A stretch of DNA of 64,000 bases, from positions 1-64,000 of the forward strand of contig NZ_CP027670.1 of the NCBI RefSeq assembly GCF_003008595.1, read 5' to 3'. Positions 24,771-33,716 of the stretch are shown here, one piece after another; within the stretch, counting starts at the first letter, position 1, and each line of letters starts with the position of its first letter. Below the pieces are notes generated by a model, which had not been told where the DNA came from, did no database searches, and saw only the letters and a list, made by a program, of their open reading frames with translations. The DNA is from Simplicispira suum (lineage in GTDB: Bacteria > Pseudomonadota > Gammaproteobacteria > Burkholderiales > Burkholderiaceae_C). The position numbers were made by a program, and so were the translations under genes.

Positions 24771-26030
24771 GTGCGCTCAAAAAATTTTAGTTGGCGGTAC
24801 TCCCTTGCCGCCACGGTGTTGTTGTTATCACCGTTCGATTTATTGGCATCACTCGGCATGGACATGTACTTGCCGGCAGTGCCGTTTATGCCAAACGCGC
24901 TTGGTACGACAGCGAGCACAATTCAGCTTACGCTGACAACGTACTTGGTCATGATTGGTGCCGGTCAGCTCTTGTTTGGACCGCTATCGGACCGACTGGG
25001 GCGCCGCCCCGTTCTACTGGGAGGTGGCCTCGCCTACGTTGTGGCGTCAATGGGCCTCGCTCTTACGTCATCGGCTGAAGTCTTTCTGGGGCTTCGGATT
25101 CTTCAGGCTTGTGGTGCCTCGGCGTGCCTTGTTTCCACGTTTGCAACAGTACGTGACATTTACGCAGGTCGCGAGGAAAGTAATGTCATTTACGGCATAC
25201 TCGGATCCATGCTGGCCATGGTCCCGGCGGTAGGCCCATTGCTCGGAGCGCTCGTCGACATGTGGCTTGGGTGGCGGGCTATCTTTGCGTTTCTAGGTTT
25301 GGGCATGATCGCTGCATCTGCAGCAGCGTGGCGATTCTGGCCTGAAACCCGGGTGCAACGAGTTGCGGGCTTGCAATGGTCGCAGCTGCTACTCCCCGTT
25401 AAGTGCCTGAACTTCTGGTTGTACACGTTGTGTTACGCCGCTGGAATGGGTAGCTTCTTCGTCTTTTTCTCCATTGCGCCCGGACTAATGATGGGCAGGC
25501 AAGGTGTGTCTCAGCTTGGCTTCAGCCTGCTGTTCGCCACAGTGGCAATTGCCATGGTGTTTACAGCTCGTTTTATGGGGCGTGTAATACCCAAGTGGGG
25601 CAGCCCAAGCGTCTTGCGAATGGGAATGGGATGCCTGATAGCTGGAGCAGTATTGCTTGCCATCACCGAAATATGGGCTTCGCAGTCCGTGTTAGGCTTT
25701 ATTTCTCCAATGTGGCTAGTGGGTATTGGTGTCGCCACAGCGGTATCTGTGGCGCCCAATGGCGCTCTTCGAGGATTCGACCATGTTGCTGGAACGGTCA
25801 CGGCAGTCTACTTCTGCTTGGGCGGTGTACTGCTAGGAAGCATCGGAACGTTGATCATTTCGCTGTTGCCGCGCAACACGGCTTGGCCGGTTGTCGTGTA
25901 CTGTTTGACCCTTGCAACAGTCGTGCTCGGTCTGTCTTGTGTTTCCCGAGCGGAGGGCTCTCGCGGCCAGGGGGAGCATGATGTGGTCGCGCTACAAAGT
26001 GCGGAAAGTACGTCAAATCCCAATCGTTGA
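24771..26030 (+). CDS. cmlA: CmlA chloramphenicol exporter, 419 aa
   Basis: MFS drug:H+ antiporter with 12 hydrophobic segments; N-terminus (V/M)RSKNFSWRYSLAATV and motif A region LFGPLSDRLGRRPVLLGG match CmlA1-type proteins. GTG 24771 is chosen over the longer frame because AAGGAG lies 8-13 nt upstream and it gives the standard 419 residues. Non-fluorinated chloramphenicol is exported. A few residues differ from the CmlA1 sequence as I remember it. Confidence 0.97.
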   Translation: MRSKNFSWRYSLAATVLLLSPFDLLASLGMDMYLPAVPFMPNALGTTASTIQLTLTTYLVMIGAGQLLFGPLSDRLGRRPVLLGGGLAYVVASMGLALTSSAEVFLGLRILQACGASACLVSTFATVRDIYAGREESNVIYGILGSMLAMVPAVGPLLGALVDMWLGWRAIFAFLGLGMIAASAAAWRFWPETRVQRVAGLQWSQLLLPVKCLNFWLYTLCYAAGMGSFFVFFSIAPGLMMGRQGVSQLGFSLLFATVAIAMVFTARFMGRVIPKWGSPSVLRMGMGCLIAGAVLLAITEIWASQSVLGFISPMWLVGIGVATAVSVAPNGALRGFDHVAGTVTAVYFCLGGVLLGSIGTLIISLLPRNTAWPVVVYCLTLATVVLGLSCVSRAEGSRGQGEHDVVALQSAESTSNPNR

Positions 26031-26049
26031 GAGAATGTGGCAAGCTATC

Positions 26050-26119
26050 GCCCAACAAATCGCTGCAGCCGACCCAAAACCGCTACGCGGTTTCGGTCGG
26101 CTGAGCTCAGGCGTTAGAC
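26050..26119 (+). repeat. attC of the cmlA cassette
   Basis: Outer cores GCCCAAC (26050-26056) and GTTAGAC (26113-26119) with an inner imperfect inverted repeat (CCGCTACGCGG). About 70 bp. Confidence 0.9.
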
Positions 26120-26122
26120 ATC

Positions 26123-26914
26123 ATGAGGGTAGCGGTGACCATCGAAATTTCGAACCAACTATCAGAGGTGCTAAGCGTCATTGAGCGCCATCTGGAATCA
26201 ACGTTGCTGGCCGTGCATTTGTACGGCTCCGCAGTGGATGGCGGCCTGAAGCCATACAGCGATATTGATTTGTTGGTTACTGTGGCCGTAAAGCTTGATG
26301 AAACGACGCGGCGAGCATTGCTCAATGACCTTATGGAGGCTTCGGCTTTCCCTGGCGAGAGCGAGACGCTCCGCGCTATAGAAGTCACCCTTGTCGTGCA
26401 TGACGACATCATCCCGTGGCGTTATCCGGCTAAGCGCGAGCTGCAATTTGGAGAATGGCAGCGCAATGACATTCTTGCGGGTATCTTCGAGCCAGCCATG
26501 ATCGACATTGATCTAGCTATCCTGCTTACAAAAGCAAGAGAACATAGCGTTGCCTTGGTAGGTCCGGCAGCGGAGGAATTCTTTGACCCGGTTCCTGAAC
26601 AGGATCTATTCGAGGCGCTGAGGGAAACCTTGAAGCTATGGAACTCGCAGCCCGACTGGGCCGGCGATGAGCGAAATGTAGTGCTTACGTTGTCCCGCAT
26701 TTGGTACAGCGCAATAACCGGCAAAATCGCGCCGAAGGATGTCGCTGCCGACTGGGCAATAAAACGCCTACCTGCCCAGTATCAGCCCGTCTTACTTGAA
26801 GCTAAGCAAGCTTATCTGGGACAAAAAGAAGATCACTTGGCCTCACGCGCAGATCACTTGGAAGAATTTATTCGCTTTGTGAAAGGCGAGATCATCAAGT
26901 CAGTTGGTAAATGA
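26123..26914 (+). CDS. aadA2: AadA2 aminoglycoside adenylyltransferase, 263 aa
   Basis: ANT(3'')-Ia family: nucleotidyltransferase motif LYGSAVDGGLKPYSDIDLLV with the metal-binding Asp pair, and PWRYPAKRELQFGEWQRNDI. Residue pattern (TIEISNQLSEVLSVIERHLES) fits AadA2 rather than AadA1. Adenylates streptomycin and spectinomycin. A GTG at 26135 would give the commonly annotated 259-aa form. Confidence 0.96.
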   Translation: MRVAVTIEISNQLSEVLSVIERHLESTLLAVHLYGSAVDGGLKPYSDIDLLVTVAVKLDETTRRALLNDLMEASAFPGESETLRAIEVTLVVHDDIIPWRYPAKRELQFGEWQRNDILAGIFEPAMIDIDLAILLTKAREHSVALVGPAAEEFFDPVPEQDLFEALRETLKLWNSQPDWAGDERNVVLTLSRIWYSAITGKIAPKDVAADWAIKRLPAQYQPVLLEAKQAYLGQKEDHLASRADHLEEFIRFVKGEIIKSVGK

Positions 26915-26915
26915 T

Positions 26916-26975
26916 GTCTAACAATTCGTTCAAGCCGACCGCGCTACGCGCGGCGGCTTAACTCCGGCGTTAGAT
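26916..26975 (+). repeat. attC of the aadA2 cassette
   Basis: GTCTAAC (26916-26922) to GTTAGAT (26969-26975), 60 bp, with the stem CCGCGC-TAC-GCGCGG. The 3'-conserved segment begins at the last core. Confidence 0.92.
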
Positions 26976-27077
26976 GCACTAAGCACATAATTGCTCACAG
27001 CCAAACTATCAGGTCAAGTCTGCTTTTATTATTTTTAAGCGTGCATAATAAGCCCTACACAAATTGGGAGATATATC

Positions 27078-27425
27078 ATGAAAGGCTGGCTTTTTCTTGT
27101 TATCGCAATAGTTGGCGAAGTAATCGCAACATCCGCATTAAAATCTAGCGAGGGCTTTACTAAGCTTGCCCCTTCCGCCGTTGTCATAATCGGTTATGGC
27201 ATCGCATTTTATTTTCTTTCTCTGGTTCTGAAATCCATCCCTGTCGGTGTTGCTTATGCAGTCTGGTCGGGACTCGGCGTCGTCATAATTACAGCCATTG
27301 CCTGGTTGCTTCATGGGCAAAAGCTTGATGCGTGGGGCTTTGTAGGTATGGGGCTCATAATTGCTGCCTTTTTGCTCGCCCGATCCCCATCGTGGAAGTC
27401 GCTGCGGAGGCCGACGCCATGGTGA
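27078..27425 (+). CDS. qacEdelta1: QacEdelta1, truncated SMR efflux protein, 115 aa
   Basis: SMR family; starts [23 protein letters not shown] with the essential Glu in helix 1, and VWSGLGVV. The C-terminus beyond about residue 94 is replaced by sequence running into sul1, the usual qacEdelta1 deletion. Resistance to quaternary ammonium compounds is reduced relative to intact QacE. Overlaps sul1. Confidence 0.97.
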   Translation: MKGWLFLVIAIVGEVIATSALKSSEGFTKLAPSAVVIIGYGIAFYFLSLVLKSIPVGVAYAVWSGLGVVIITAIAWLLHGQKLDAWGFVGMGLIIAAFLLARSPSWKSLRRPTPW

Positions 27426-28258
27426 CGGTGTTCGGCATTCTGAATCTCACCGAGGACTCCTTCTTCGATGAGAGCCGGCGGCTAGACCCCGCCGGCGCTG
27501 TCACCGCGGCGATCGAAATGCTGCGAGTCGGATCAGACGTCGTGGATGTCGGACCGGCCGCCAGCCATCCGGACGCGAGGCCTGTATCGCCGGCCGATGA
27601 GATCAGACGTATTGCGCCGCTCTTAGACGCCCTGTCCGATCAGATGCACCGTGTTTCAATCGACAGCTTCCAACCGGAAACCCAGCGCTATGCGCTCAAG
27701 CGCGGCGTGGGCTACCTGAACGATATCCAAGGATTTCCTGACCCTGCGCTCTATCCCGATATTGCTGAGGCGGACTGCAGGCTGGTGGTTATGCACTCAG
27801 CGCAGCGGGATGGCATCGCCACCCGCACCGGTCACCTTCGACCCGAAGACGCGCTCGACGAGATTGTGCGGTTCTTCGAGGCGCGGGTTTCCGCCTTGCG
27901 ACGGAGCGGGGTCGCTGCCGACCGGCTCATCCTCGATCCGGGGATGGGATTTTTCTTGAGCCCCGCACCGGAAACATCGCTGCACGTGCTGTCGAACCTT
28001 CAAAAGCTGAAGTCGGCGTTGGGGCTTCCGCTATTGGTCTCGGTGTCGCGGAAATCCTTCTTGGGCGCCACCGTTGGCCTTCCTGTAAAGGATCTGGGTC
28101 CAGCGAGCCTTGCGGCGGAACTTCACGCGATCGGCAATGGCGCTGACTACGTCCGCACCCACGCGCCTGGAGATCTGCGAAGCGCAATCACCTTCTCGGA
28201 AACCCTCGCGAAATTTCGCAGTCGCGACGCCAGAGACCGAGGGTTAGATCATGCCTAG
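27419..28258 (+). CDS. sul1: Sul1, sulfonamide-resistant dihydropteroate synthase, 279 aa
   Basis: [20 protein letters not shown] at the N-terminus and the TIM-barrel signatures [14 protein letters not shown] and [10 protein letters not shown]. Replaces the host enzyme in folate synthesis while excluding sulfonamides. ATG 27419 gives the standard 279 residues; the longer upstream frame lies in qacEdelta1. Confidence 0.98.
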   Translation: MVTVFGILNLTEDSFFDESRRLDPAGAVTAAIEMLRVGSDVVDVGPAASHPDARPVSPADEIRRIAPLLDALSDQMHRVSIDSFQPETQRYALKRGVGYLNDIQGFPDPALYPDIAEADCRLVVMHSAQRDGIATRTGHLRPEDALDEIVRFFEARVSALRRSGVAADRLILDPGMGFFLSPAPETSLHVLSNLQKLKSALGLPLLVSVSRKSFLGATVGLPVKDLGPASLAAELHAIGNGADYVRTHAPGDLRSAITFSETLAKFRSRDARDRGLDHA

Positions 28259-28385
28259 CATTCACCTTCCGGCCGCCCGCTAGCGGACCCTGGTCAGGTT
28301 CCGCGAAGGTGGGCGCAGACATGCTGGGCTCGTCAGGATCAAACTGCACTATGAGGCGGCGGTTCATACCGCGCCAGGGGAGCGA

Positions 28386-28886
28386 ATGGACAGCGAGGAG
28401 CCTCCGAACGTTCGGGTCGCCTGCTCGGGTGATATCGACGAGGTTGTGCGGCTGATGCACGACGCTGCGGCGTGGATGTCCGCCAAGGGAACGCCCGCCT
28501 GGGACGTCGCGCGGATCGACCGGACATTCGCGGAGACCTTCGTCCTGAGATCCGAGCTCCTAGTCGCGAGTTGCAGCGACGGCATCGTCGGCTGTTGCAC
28601 CTTGTCGGCCGAGGATCCCGAGTTCTGGCCCGACGCCCTCAAGGGGGAGGCCGCATATCTGCACAAGCTCGCGGTGCGACGGACACATGCGGGCCGGGGT
28701 GTCAGCTCCGCGCTGATCGAGGCTTGCCGCCATGCCGCGCGAACGCAGGGGTGCGCCAAGCTGCGGCTCGACTGCCACCCGAACCTGCGTGGCCTATACG
28801 AGCGGCTCGGATTCACCCACGTCGACACTTTCAATCCCGGCTGGGATCCAACCTTCATCGCAGAACGCCTAGAACTCGAAATCTAA
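28386..28886 (+). CDS. orf5: Orf5, GNAT-family acetyltransferase of the 3'-conserved segment, 166 aa
   Basis: GNAT fold with the acetyl-CoA motif LAVRRTHAGRGVSSALIEACRHAA and LYERLGFTHVDTF. Constant passenger of class 1 integrons with no established substrate. Confidence 0.93.
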   Translation: MDSEEPPNVRVACSGDIDEVVRLMHDAAAWMSAKGTPAWDVARIDRTFAETFVLRSELLVASCSDGIVGCCTLSAEDPEFWPDALKGEAAYLHKLAVRRTHAGRGVSSALIEACRHAARTQGCAKLRLDCHPNLRGLYERLGFTHVDTFNPGWDPTFIAERLELEI

Positions 28887-29208
28887 CGTCCGTTCGGGCA
28901 TCGAGGTCCATGTCGGGGTGGGACGGGCCCGTGGCTTCAAGATCACTTGCAGTCCGACCGCGATGTCTTGGTTGCGCGAGAGGTTGTCGATATCCTCCAC
29001 TTCCATCATCAACCCTGGATAATGCCGCCGCCGTCATCGCCGCCGACGCCCGTGCCGGGCTTTTCGGGCCTGTCAGGCTTGCTCGGCCTTCAGCCTGCCT
29101 GGGCGAGATCTCCGGCGGACGGATTAACGGCGGAGCTTCGCCGCCTTTCGTGCGTGTGAAGGCCGAAGATAGTTCTCTCAAAAACATCCGTTTATGAGAG
29201 ATACCAAA
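28887..29208 (+). other. Residual 3'-conserved segment, no intact gene
   Basis: Holds the usual truncated orf6-like remnant (open frames without start context). Ends at the first IRt copy at 29209. Confidence 0.6.
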
Positions 29209-29331
29209 TGTCATTTTCAGAAGACGACTGCACCAGTTGATTGGGCGTAATGGCTGTTGTGCAGCCAGCTCCTGACAGTTCAATATCAGAAGTGATCTGC
29301 ACCAATCTCGACTATGCTCAATACTCGTGTG
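29209..29331 (+). repeat. 123-bp IRt-end segment, inner copy
   Basis: Starts TGTCATTTTCAGAAGACGAC and runs to the IS6100 edge. The same 123 bp occurs in opposite orientation at 30241-30363. Confidence 0.93.
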
Positions 29332-30211
29332 GGCTCTGTTGCAAAAATCGTGAAGCTTGAGCATGCTTGGCGGAGATTGGACGGACGGAACGATGACGGA
29401 TTTCAAGTGGCGCCATTTCCAGGGTGATGTGATCCTGTGGGCGGTGCGCTGGTATTGTCGCTATCCGATCAGCTATCGCGACCTTGAGGAAATGCTGGCG
29501 GAACGCGGCATTTCGGTCGACCATACGACGATCTATCGCTGGGTCCAGTGCTACGCCCCGGAGATGGAGAAGCGGCTGCGCTGGTTCTGGCGGCGTGGCT
29601 TTGATCCGAGCTGGCGCCTGGATGAAACCTACGTCAAGGTGCGGGGCAAGTGGACCTACCTGTACCGGGCAGTCGACAAGCGGGGCGACACGATCGATTT
29701 CTACCTGTCGCCGACCCGCAGCGCCAAGGCAGCGAAGCGGTTCCTGGGCAAGGCCCTGCGAGGCCTGAAGCACTGGGAAAAGCCTGCCACGCTCAATACC
29801 GACAAAGCGCCGAGCTATGGTGCAGCGATCACCGAATTGAAGCGCGAAGGAAAGCTGGACCGGGAGACGGCCCACCGGCAGGTGAAGTATCTCAATAACG
29901 TGATCGAGGCCGATCACGGAAAGCTCAAGATACTGATCAAGCCGGTGCGCGGTTTCAAATCGATCCCCACGGCCTATGCCACGATCAAGGGATTCGAAGT
30001 CATGCGAGCCCTGCGCAAAGGACAGGCTCGCCCCTGGTGCCTGCAGCCCGGCATCAGGGGCGAGGTGCGCCTTGTGGAGAGAGCTTTTGGCATTGGGCCC
30101 TCGGCGCTGACGGAGGCCATGGGCATGCTCAACCACCATTTCGCAGCAGCCGCCTGATCGGCGCAGAGCGACAGCCTACCTCTGACTGCCGCCAATCTTT
30201 GCAACAGAGCC
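29332..30211. mobile_element. IS6100, 880 bp
   Basis: Ends GGCTCTGTTGCAAA and TTTGCAACAGAGCC; exactly 880 bp. Its flanks are inverted IRt segments and no 8-bp duplication is present, consistent with the ancient In4 configuration. Confidence 0.96.
29393..30157 (+). CDS. tnpA: IS6100 transposase, 254 aa
   Basis: IS6-family DDE enzyme: RLDETYVKVRGKWTYLYRAV, NTDKAPSYG, EADHGKLK. ATG 29393 gives the standard length; an upstream in-frame ATG at 29357 is less likely. Confidence 0.96.
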   Translation: MTDFKWRHFQGDVILWAVRWYCRYPISYRDLEEMLAERGISVDHTTIYRWVQCYAPEMEKRLRWFWRRGFDPSWRLDETYVKVRGKWTYLYRAVDKRGDTIDFYLSPTRSAKAAKRFLGKALRGLKHWEKPATLNTDKAPSYGAAITELKREGKLDRETAHRQVKYLNNVIEADHGKLKILIKPVRGFKSIPTAYATIKGFEVMRALRKGQARPWCLQPGIRGEVRLVERAFGIGPSALTEAMGMLNHHFAAAA

Positions 30212-30240
30212 TCCGTCGCCATGCTCACCTCGCTTTGGTG

Positions 30241-30363
30241 CACACGAGTATTGAGCATAGTCGAGATTGGTGCAGATCACTTCTGATATTGAACTGTCAG
30301 GAGCTGGCTGCACAACAGCCATTACGCCCAATCAACTGGTGCAGTCGTCTTCTGAAAATGACA
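30241..30363 (-). repeat. 123-bp IRt-end segment, outer copy
   Basis: Reverse complement of 29209-29331. Its end TGACA at 30363 is the functional right end of the 12.4-kb unit, followed by the GCAGA duplication. Confidence 0.93.
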
Positions 30364-30368
30364 GCAGA
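30364..30368 (+). repeat. Target duplication GCAGA, right copy
   Basis: Identical to 17917-17921, fixing the boundary of the inner unit. Confidence 0.92.
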
Positions 30369-30379
30369 GGACCGTTGAA

Positions 30380-30413
30380 GGCCTGTCGAAAAACAAATGT
30401 TTTCCGACAGGCC
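30380..30413. promoter_or_regulatory. Probable res subsite of the Tn3-family element
   Basis: GGCCTGTCG...CGACAGGCC with AAAA/TTTT inside, a 34-bp dyad typical of a resolvase subsite. In the uninterrupted element it would lie about 120 bp from the tnpR start; the mer-integron unit now separates it from tnpR by 12.4 kb. Confidence 0.65.
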
Positions 30414-30512
30414 TTGGCCTAGCGCACGCCCGCCTTGCAGCGTTCTGTGAATAGCGCTTAGTAATGACGGCGTATATACTTTGTTAGTATCAAGTGGCAG
30501 GAGGCCCCGATC

Positions 30513-30791
30513 ATGTCAAAACAAGCCGTTTTCACGATGAAGCTGGAGCCTGAGTTGCGCGCCGAGTTTATGGCCGAAGCCGAGGCGGCCCATCGCCCGG
30601 CGTCGCAAGTGCTGCGCGAGCTGATGCGCGAGTTCGTTCAGCGCCAGCGCGAGTCGCGCGAGTACGACGAGTTCCTGCGCCGCAAGGTCGAAGCCGGCCG
30701 GGCTTCGATGCGCGCTGGATTGGGGCGGTCGAACGATGAAGTTGAGGCCGAATTCGCCGCACGGCGTGCCAGTGTGGCGAGCCAGGCGTGA
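30513..30791 (+). CDS. parD: ParD-like antitoxin, 92 aa
   Basis: N-terminal ribbon-helix-helix (AVFTMKLEPELRAEFMAEAEAAHRPASQVLRELMREF) and a charged C-terminal tail for toxin binding. AGGAGG at about 30500-30505 precedes ATG 30513. Stop overlaps the toxin start. Tn3-family elements often carry such pairs next to res. Confidence 0.88.
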   Translation: MSKQAVFTMKLEPELRAEFMAEAEAAHRPASQVLRELMREFVQRQRESREYDEFLRRKVEAGRASMRAGLGRSNDEVEAEFAARRASVASQA

Positions 30792-31072
30792 GGGTTGTTT
30801 GGACGCCCGAAGCGCAGCAAGACCGTGCCGATGTGTGGGACTACATCGCAGCCGACAATCCGCGCGCGGCGGCCCGGATGGATGAGATTTTCAGCGACGC
30901 GGCCGCCCGCTTGATCCAGCACCCCATGCTGGGCAAGCCGGGAAAGATTCCCGGGACCCGCGAGTTGATCCCGCACGAAAGCTATCGCCTGGTGTATCAG
31001 ATCGACGGCGAAACGGTGTGGATACTGACGCTGGTTCATACTGCCCGCCTGTGGCCGCCTGTGCGCGATTAA
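30788..31072 (+). CDS. parE: ParE-like toxin, 94 aa
   Basis: RelE/ParE fold: VVWTPEAQQDRADVWDYIAADNPRAA at the start and GTRELIPHESYRLVYQIDGETVWILTLVHTAR at the end. ParE toxins poison DNA gyrase. GTG start 30788 overlaps parD (GTGA). Confidence 0.88.
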   Translation: MRVVWTPEAQQDRADVWDYIAADNPRAAARMDEIFSDAAARLIQHPMLGKPGKIPGTRELIPHESYRLVYQIDGETVWILTLVHTARLWPPVRD

Positions 31073-31449
31073 GATATGATCATGGCAACAATGAAACGGC
31101 GCGTTGACAGACTGCTTTCGAGCCAGACCGCGGTCGGCGGCAGGCGGCCAGTTGCGGACGGTCAAGCATCTTCCCGGTAGCGGACGTTCAATAGTGTCTC
31201 TGACCTGCTTCGCTCCCTCTATGAAGGGAGGTCGCTGGCCCATCCGCGCACTCACAGCCTGCCAGTAGGCGCAAATTGGCAGCGCTCCGTCCGGCAGCGC
31301 ACAGACTGCGGCCGTACGTCCGCGTAGGTTCGCTTCAGCAGTTTCGATTCGAAAGTTCAATGTGATTGCTGCGGGCGGTCGTCGCAGTTGCGCGGAGGCG
31401 ATGATGCACAAGCACGGGATCGGCAGATAGGTTCTTCGAAGCTGCAAGA
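31073..31449 (+). other. Gap without a recognised gene
   Basis: Low coding character; contains a palindromic stretch CCTCTATGAAGGGAGG near 31213. Ends at GTTAAAA (31450), a degenerate cassette core ahead of the next gene. Confidence 0.4.
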
Positions 31450-31478
31450 GTTAAAACATTCACACATGAAAGATTGAA

Positions 31479-32039
31479 ATGGATACACGATTATTTGCTT
31501 TCGTCGGCGCAGACATTGGCCCTTGGCGGATTGTCAGGGCCGAAACGAGAGTTGGCGAGCCCCTGCCTGAAGCCAAAAGGCTCAACGTCGTATCCGCTTC
31601 AGAGTTGCAGTCTGAAACCAATGCACCCTGGATACTTCGTGGAATAACCAGCAATGAACGATATGTCATGCGCGCAGAGAAGAATGAAATTGTAGCGAAG
31701 CAGCAAGGTCTGGCGCGCCCAGAAGCAACGTGCGGTGCGCTAATACCGATCCGGAAGAACGCAGCTTGGTGGGAGCTCACGCAAGACGAACGCCGGAGCG
31801 TTTTCGAACAGTCGAAGCACGTCCAAATCGGGCTTCAGTATTTGCCTGCAGTAGCGCGCAAGCTCCACCACTGCCGCGACCTCTCAGAGAATGAACCGTT
31901 CGATTTTCTGAATTGGTTCGAATACGCGCCAATTCATGAGGTTGAGTTCAACAGGCTGCTTTCCGAACTGCGTGCGTCAGAGGAATGGAAATACGTCGAC
32001 CGAGAAGTCGATATTCGTCTTACGCAAGCACAGGTCTAA
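31479..32039 (+). CDS. Chlorite dismutase-like heme protein, 186 aa
   Basis: Reads as a short (lineage II) Cld-family protein: WILRGITSNERYVMRAEKNEI, QIGLQYLPAVARKLHHCRDL with the probable proximal His, and FDFLNWFEYAP...EWKYVDREVDIRL. Such enzymes split chlorite into chloride and oxygen, and small plasmid-borne forms have been described in Klebsiella. The stop overlaps an attC-like core (GTCTAAC), so the gene sits in a cassette. Assignment is from remembered family patterns. Confidence 0.72.
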   Translation: MDTRLFAFVGADIGPWRIVRAETRVGEPLPEAKRLNVVSASELQSETNAPWILRGITSNERYVMRAEKNEIVAKQQGLARPEATCGALIPIRKNAAWWELTQDERRSVFEQSKHVQIGLQYLPAVARKLHHCRDLSENEPFDFLNWFEYAPIHEVEFNRLLSELRASEEWKYVDREVDIRLTQAQV

Positions 32040-32114
32040 CCCGCCGATGAACACGGACCCCCAACAGCGGCGCGTTGCGCCGCCGTTTCGGGCCGGTTAT
32101 CGGCAACGTAGAAC
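32034..32114 (+). repeat. attC-like site after the Cld-like gene
   Basis: GTCTAAC (32034-32040) with GCCGAT pairs with ATCGGC (32099-32104) and the degenerate core GTAGAAC (32108-32114). The interior has GGCGC-GTT-GCGCC. The R' core is imperfect. Confidence 0.6.
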
Positions 32115-32172
32115 TCTCGGATACAGTTGTTCTGTAATAACTTCTCAAGCCAAATTGATTTTTGGAGTGGAT

Positions 32173-32529
32173 ATGGAAATGGAATCAAGAATATTTTCGG
32201 TAACAGAATATATTCGTCCGTCTGACGGCGAACCAATTCGTTCAGTGGTTCTGGAAACCAAGGACTCAGCAGTTGTTGTTTGGCATGCCCATCCTGGGCA
32301 AGAAATAACCGCTCATGTTCACCCGGACGGCCAAGATACTTGGACGGTTATCTCTGGAGAGGCTGAGTATTACCAAGGAGGCGGCAAAGTCGCTCATCTA
32401 AAGGCTGGAGATATTGCCATAGCAAAACCTGGCCAAGTGCATGGCGCTCTAAATACTAGTCCAGTGCCGTTTGTATTTGTCTCAGTGGTTGCATCTGGCA
32501 ACGCGGGTTTTGCGTTGGCTGAAAAATAG
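32173..32529 (+). CDS. Cupin-domain protein, 118 aa
   Basis: Single cupin beta-barrel: HAHPGQEITAHVHPDGQDTWTVISGEAEYY (metal-binding His residues) and KPGQVHGALNTSPVPFVFVSV (second motif). GGAG at 32164 before ATG 32173. Substrate unknown; followed by an attC-like site. Confidence 0.8.
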   Translation: MEMESRIFSVTEYIRPSDGEPIRSVVLETKDSAVVVWHAHPGQEITAHVHPDGQDTWTVISGEAEYYQGGGKVAHLKAGDIAIAKPGQVHGALNTSPVPFVFVSVVASGNAGFALAEK

Positions 32530-32556
32530 TCTTTCTCAAATGTGTGCCCCAGAGAG

Positions 32557-32626
32557 TTCTAACCCATCCATCAACACGGACGCTGCGCGATGAAGCCGCG
32601 CCGCGCCGGCTAACTCCACGTTGAGC
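32557..32626 (+). repeat. attC-like site after the cupin gene
   Basis: TTCTAAC (32557-32563) and GTTGAGC (32620-32626), matching the RYYYAAC/GTTRRRY cores except the first base. Internal CCGCGCCGCGCCGG-rich pairing, 70 bp long. Confidence 0.65.
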
Positions 32627-32928
32627 GTCAGCTTTCCATATGTCTGGGGGTCTGCAACGGGTCGGGTGCCGTCGCGTGCGCAGTGTCAAAGCTGACATGA
32701 CTAATACATGAGATGGGCTGATGCTCGCCGTCCGGTCAGGCAGCTGCCCCCCTGCAGGACTCACAGCAGTTGTATGCCACCCGTCATCCGAGACGTCAGT
32801 CGGCCTCATCCAGACCGGAACAATCTGGACGTGACGTCCGGCTGGCATTGCCGTGATCGAAATGGCGGCTAGTGACACGACTGTTGGGTCTACCCCATCG
32901 ACCGGGCGCGGGACAAGCCACGTTGATC
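32627..32928 (+). other. Gap without a recognised gene (right arm of Tn3 element)
   Basis: GC-rich sequence with no open frame of good coding character between the last attC-like site and the right inverted repeat. Confidence 0.4.
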
Positions 32929-32966
32929 GGCTGACGGAATTTTCGGCGGTTCCGGCTTAGAACCCC
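32929..32966 (-). repeat. Right 38-bp inverted repeat of the Tn3-family element
   Basis: Reads GGGGTTCTAAGCCGGAACCG from 32966 inward. TTGTT follows at 32967-32971, identical to the left flank. Confidence 0.92.
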
Positions 32967-32980
32967 TTGTTGCTATCCAT
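32967..32980 (-). pseudogene. 5' end of the membrane-protein gene cut by the Tn3 element
   Basis: ATG 32980 with GAGGAG about 7 nt upstream encodes MDSN before the transposon edge. The rest is at 13969-14175. Confidence 0.8.
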
Positions 32981-33097
32981 TTTCTCTCCTCGTCCCTGGT
33001 TTCTGTAGCTGCGGCCAATGCCGCCCTGGTTTGCTGATTGAGCCGCCGTCCACTCGCACGGCGAAATGACTGGAGCGCAAAACTTGCGTTGCCGCTG

Positions 33098-33430
33098 TCA
33101 CTCCAGCGCCCTGAGTTTCCTGGCCAACTCCCGCAGAGCATCGTTATCCGCGGCACTCTGGCGCGCAGTGGCCCAGCGGTCGAGTAGGGCTCGTTCTTCA
33201 CTGTCCACCTCGGCCATGTCCTTGGCCACCCGCAAGGCATTGCCGAAGTGCCTCTTGCCCGAGGCGGTGACTTCAAGCTCCTTGGCGATCGCAGCCGCGT
33301 CGTAGCGCACGGGGCCCCGGCCGCCTTCGCGTCCGCCTTGGCTGCTGCGCGCGGTTGGCCCGCTGTTCGACGGTGAGTCGTCGCCAGCCACAGCGCGGCC
33401 AATGTGGGCTGCTGGTGAGCAGGGCTTCAT
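33098..33430 (-). CDS. Hypothetical protein, 110 aa
   Basis: ATG 33430 follows CAGGAGC. The N-terminal third is low-complexity (S, G, R); the rest is helical (DAAAIAKELEVTASGKRHFGNALRVAKDMAEVDSEE). It lies about 118 nt upstream of, and codirectional with, the interrupted membrane gene, so the two were probably an operon. Function unknown. Confidence 0.6.
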   Translation of the reverse strand: MKPCSPAAHIGRAVAGDDSPSNSGPTARSSQGGREGGRGPVRYDAAAIAKELEVTASGKRHFGNALRVAKDMAEVDSEERALLDRWATARQSAADNDALRELARKLRALE

Positions 33431-33486
33431 TTCGTTGCTCCTGAGGGCGCAGGGTGCCCTATTTCAAGAATTTTATGATCTTTGAG

Positions 33487-33510
33487 TCATGATAACTTAT
33501 ATAATCATGA
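33487..33510. promoter_or_regulatory. Palindromic AT-rich operator upstream of the 110-aa gene
   Basis: TCATGAT...ATCATGA with a 10-bp AT-rich centre that includes TATATAA; could serve as operator and -10 region for the minus-strand gene at 33430. Confidence 0.4.
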
Positions 33511-33716
33511 ACGCAAGATTTTGAATCTAAATCGTCGTTTTTCGACCGAATGTCTCGGAGCGACCTTCGGGCGCGGCCTGCGAACGGAACAGGGCAATTC
33601 AGAACTCAGCGAGACGCGATGAAAAAATTCTGAACTCAGTGACCACAGGCTCCCAAGGCATCGCCGCAGGACGATGCACCGACGCCGACTCCCCGGAGCG
33701 CATAAACCGCGGCATA

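Larger units (their letters stand above)
22385..30363. mobile_element. In4-like class 1 integron
   Basis: IRi at 22385 (TGTCGTTTTCAGAAGACGGC), intI1, attI1, two cassettes (cmlA, aadA2), 3'-conserved segment (qacEdelta1, sul1, orf5), then IS6100 between two inverted 123-bp copies of the IRt end. This IS6100 arrangement defines the In4 type. The 5 bp outside IRi (GGACT) do not match those outside the far IRt, which pairs with the 17922 end instead. Confidence 0.93.

Noticed and set aside
29332..30211. IS6100 as a recent simple insertion
   Set aside because: No 8-bp duplication; flanks are inverted 123-bp IRt copies, the inherited In4 arrangement.
22380..30368. Integron as an independent insertion into the tniR res region with its own 5-bp duplication
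   Set aside because: Flanks are GGACT (left of 22385) and GCAGA (right of 30363), which do not match; GCAGA pairs with the 17922 end instead.
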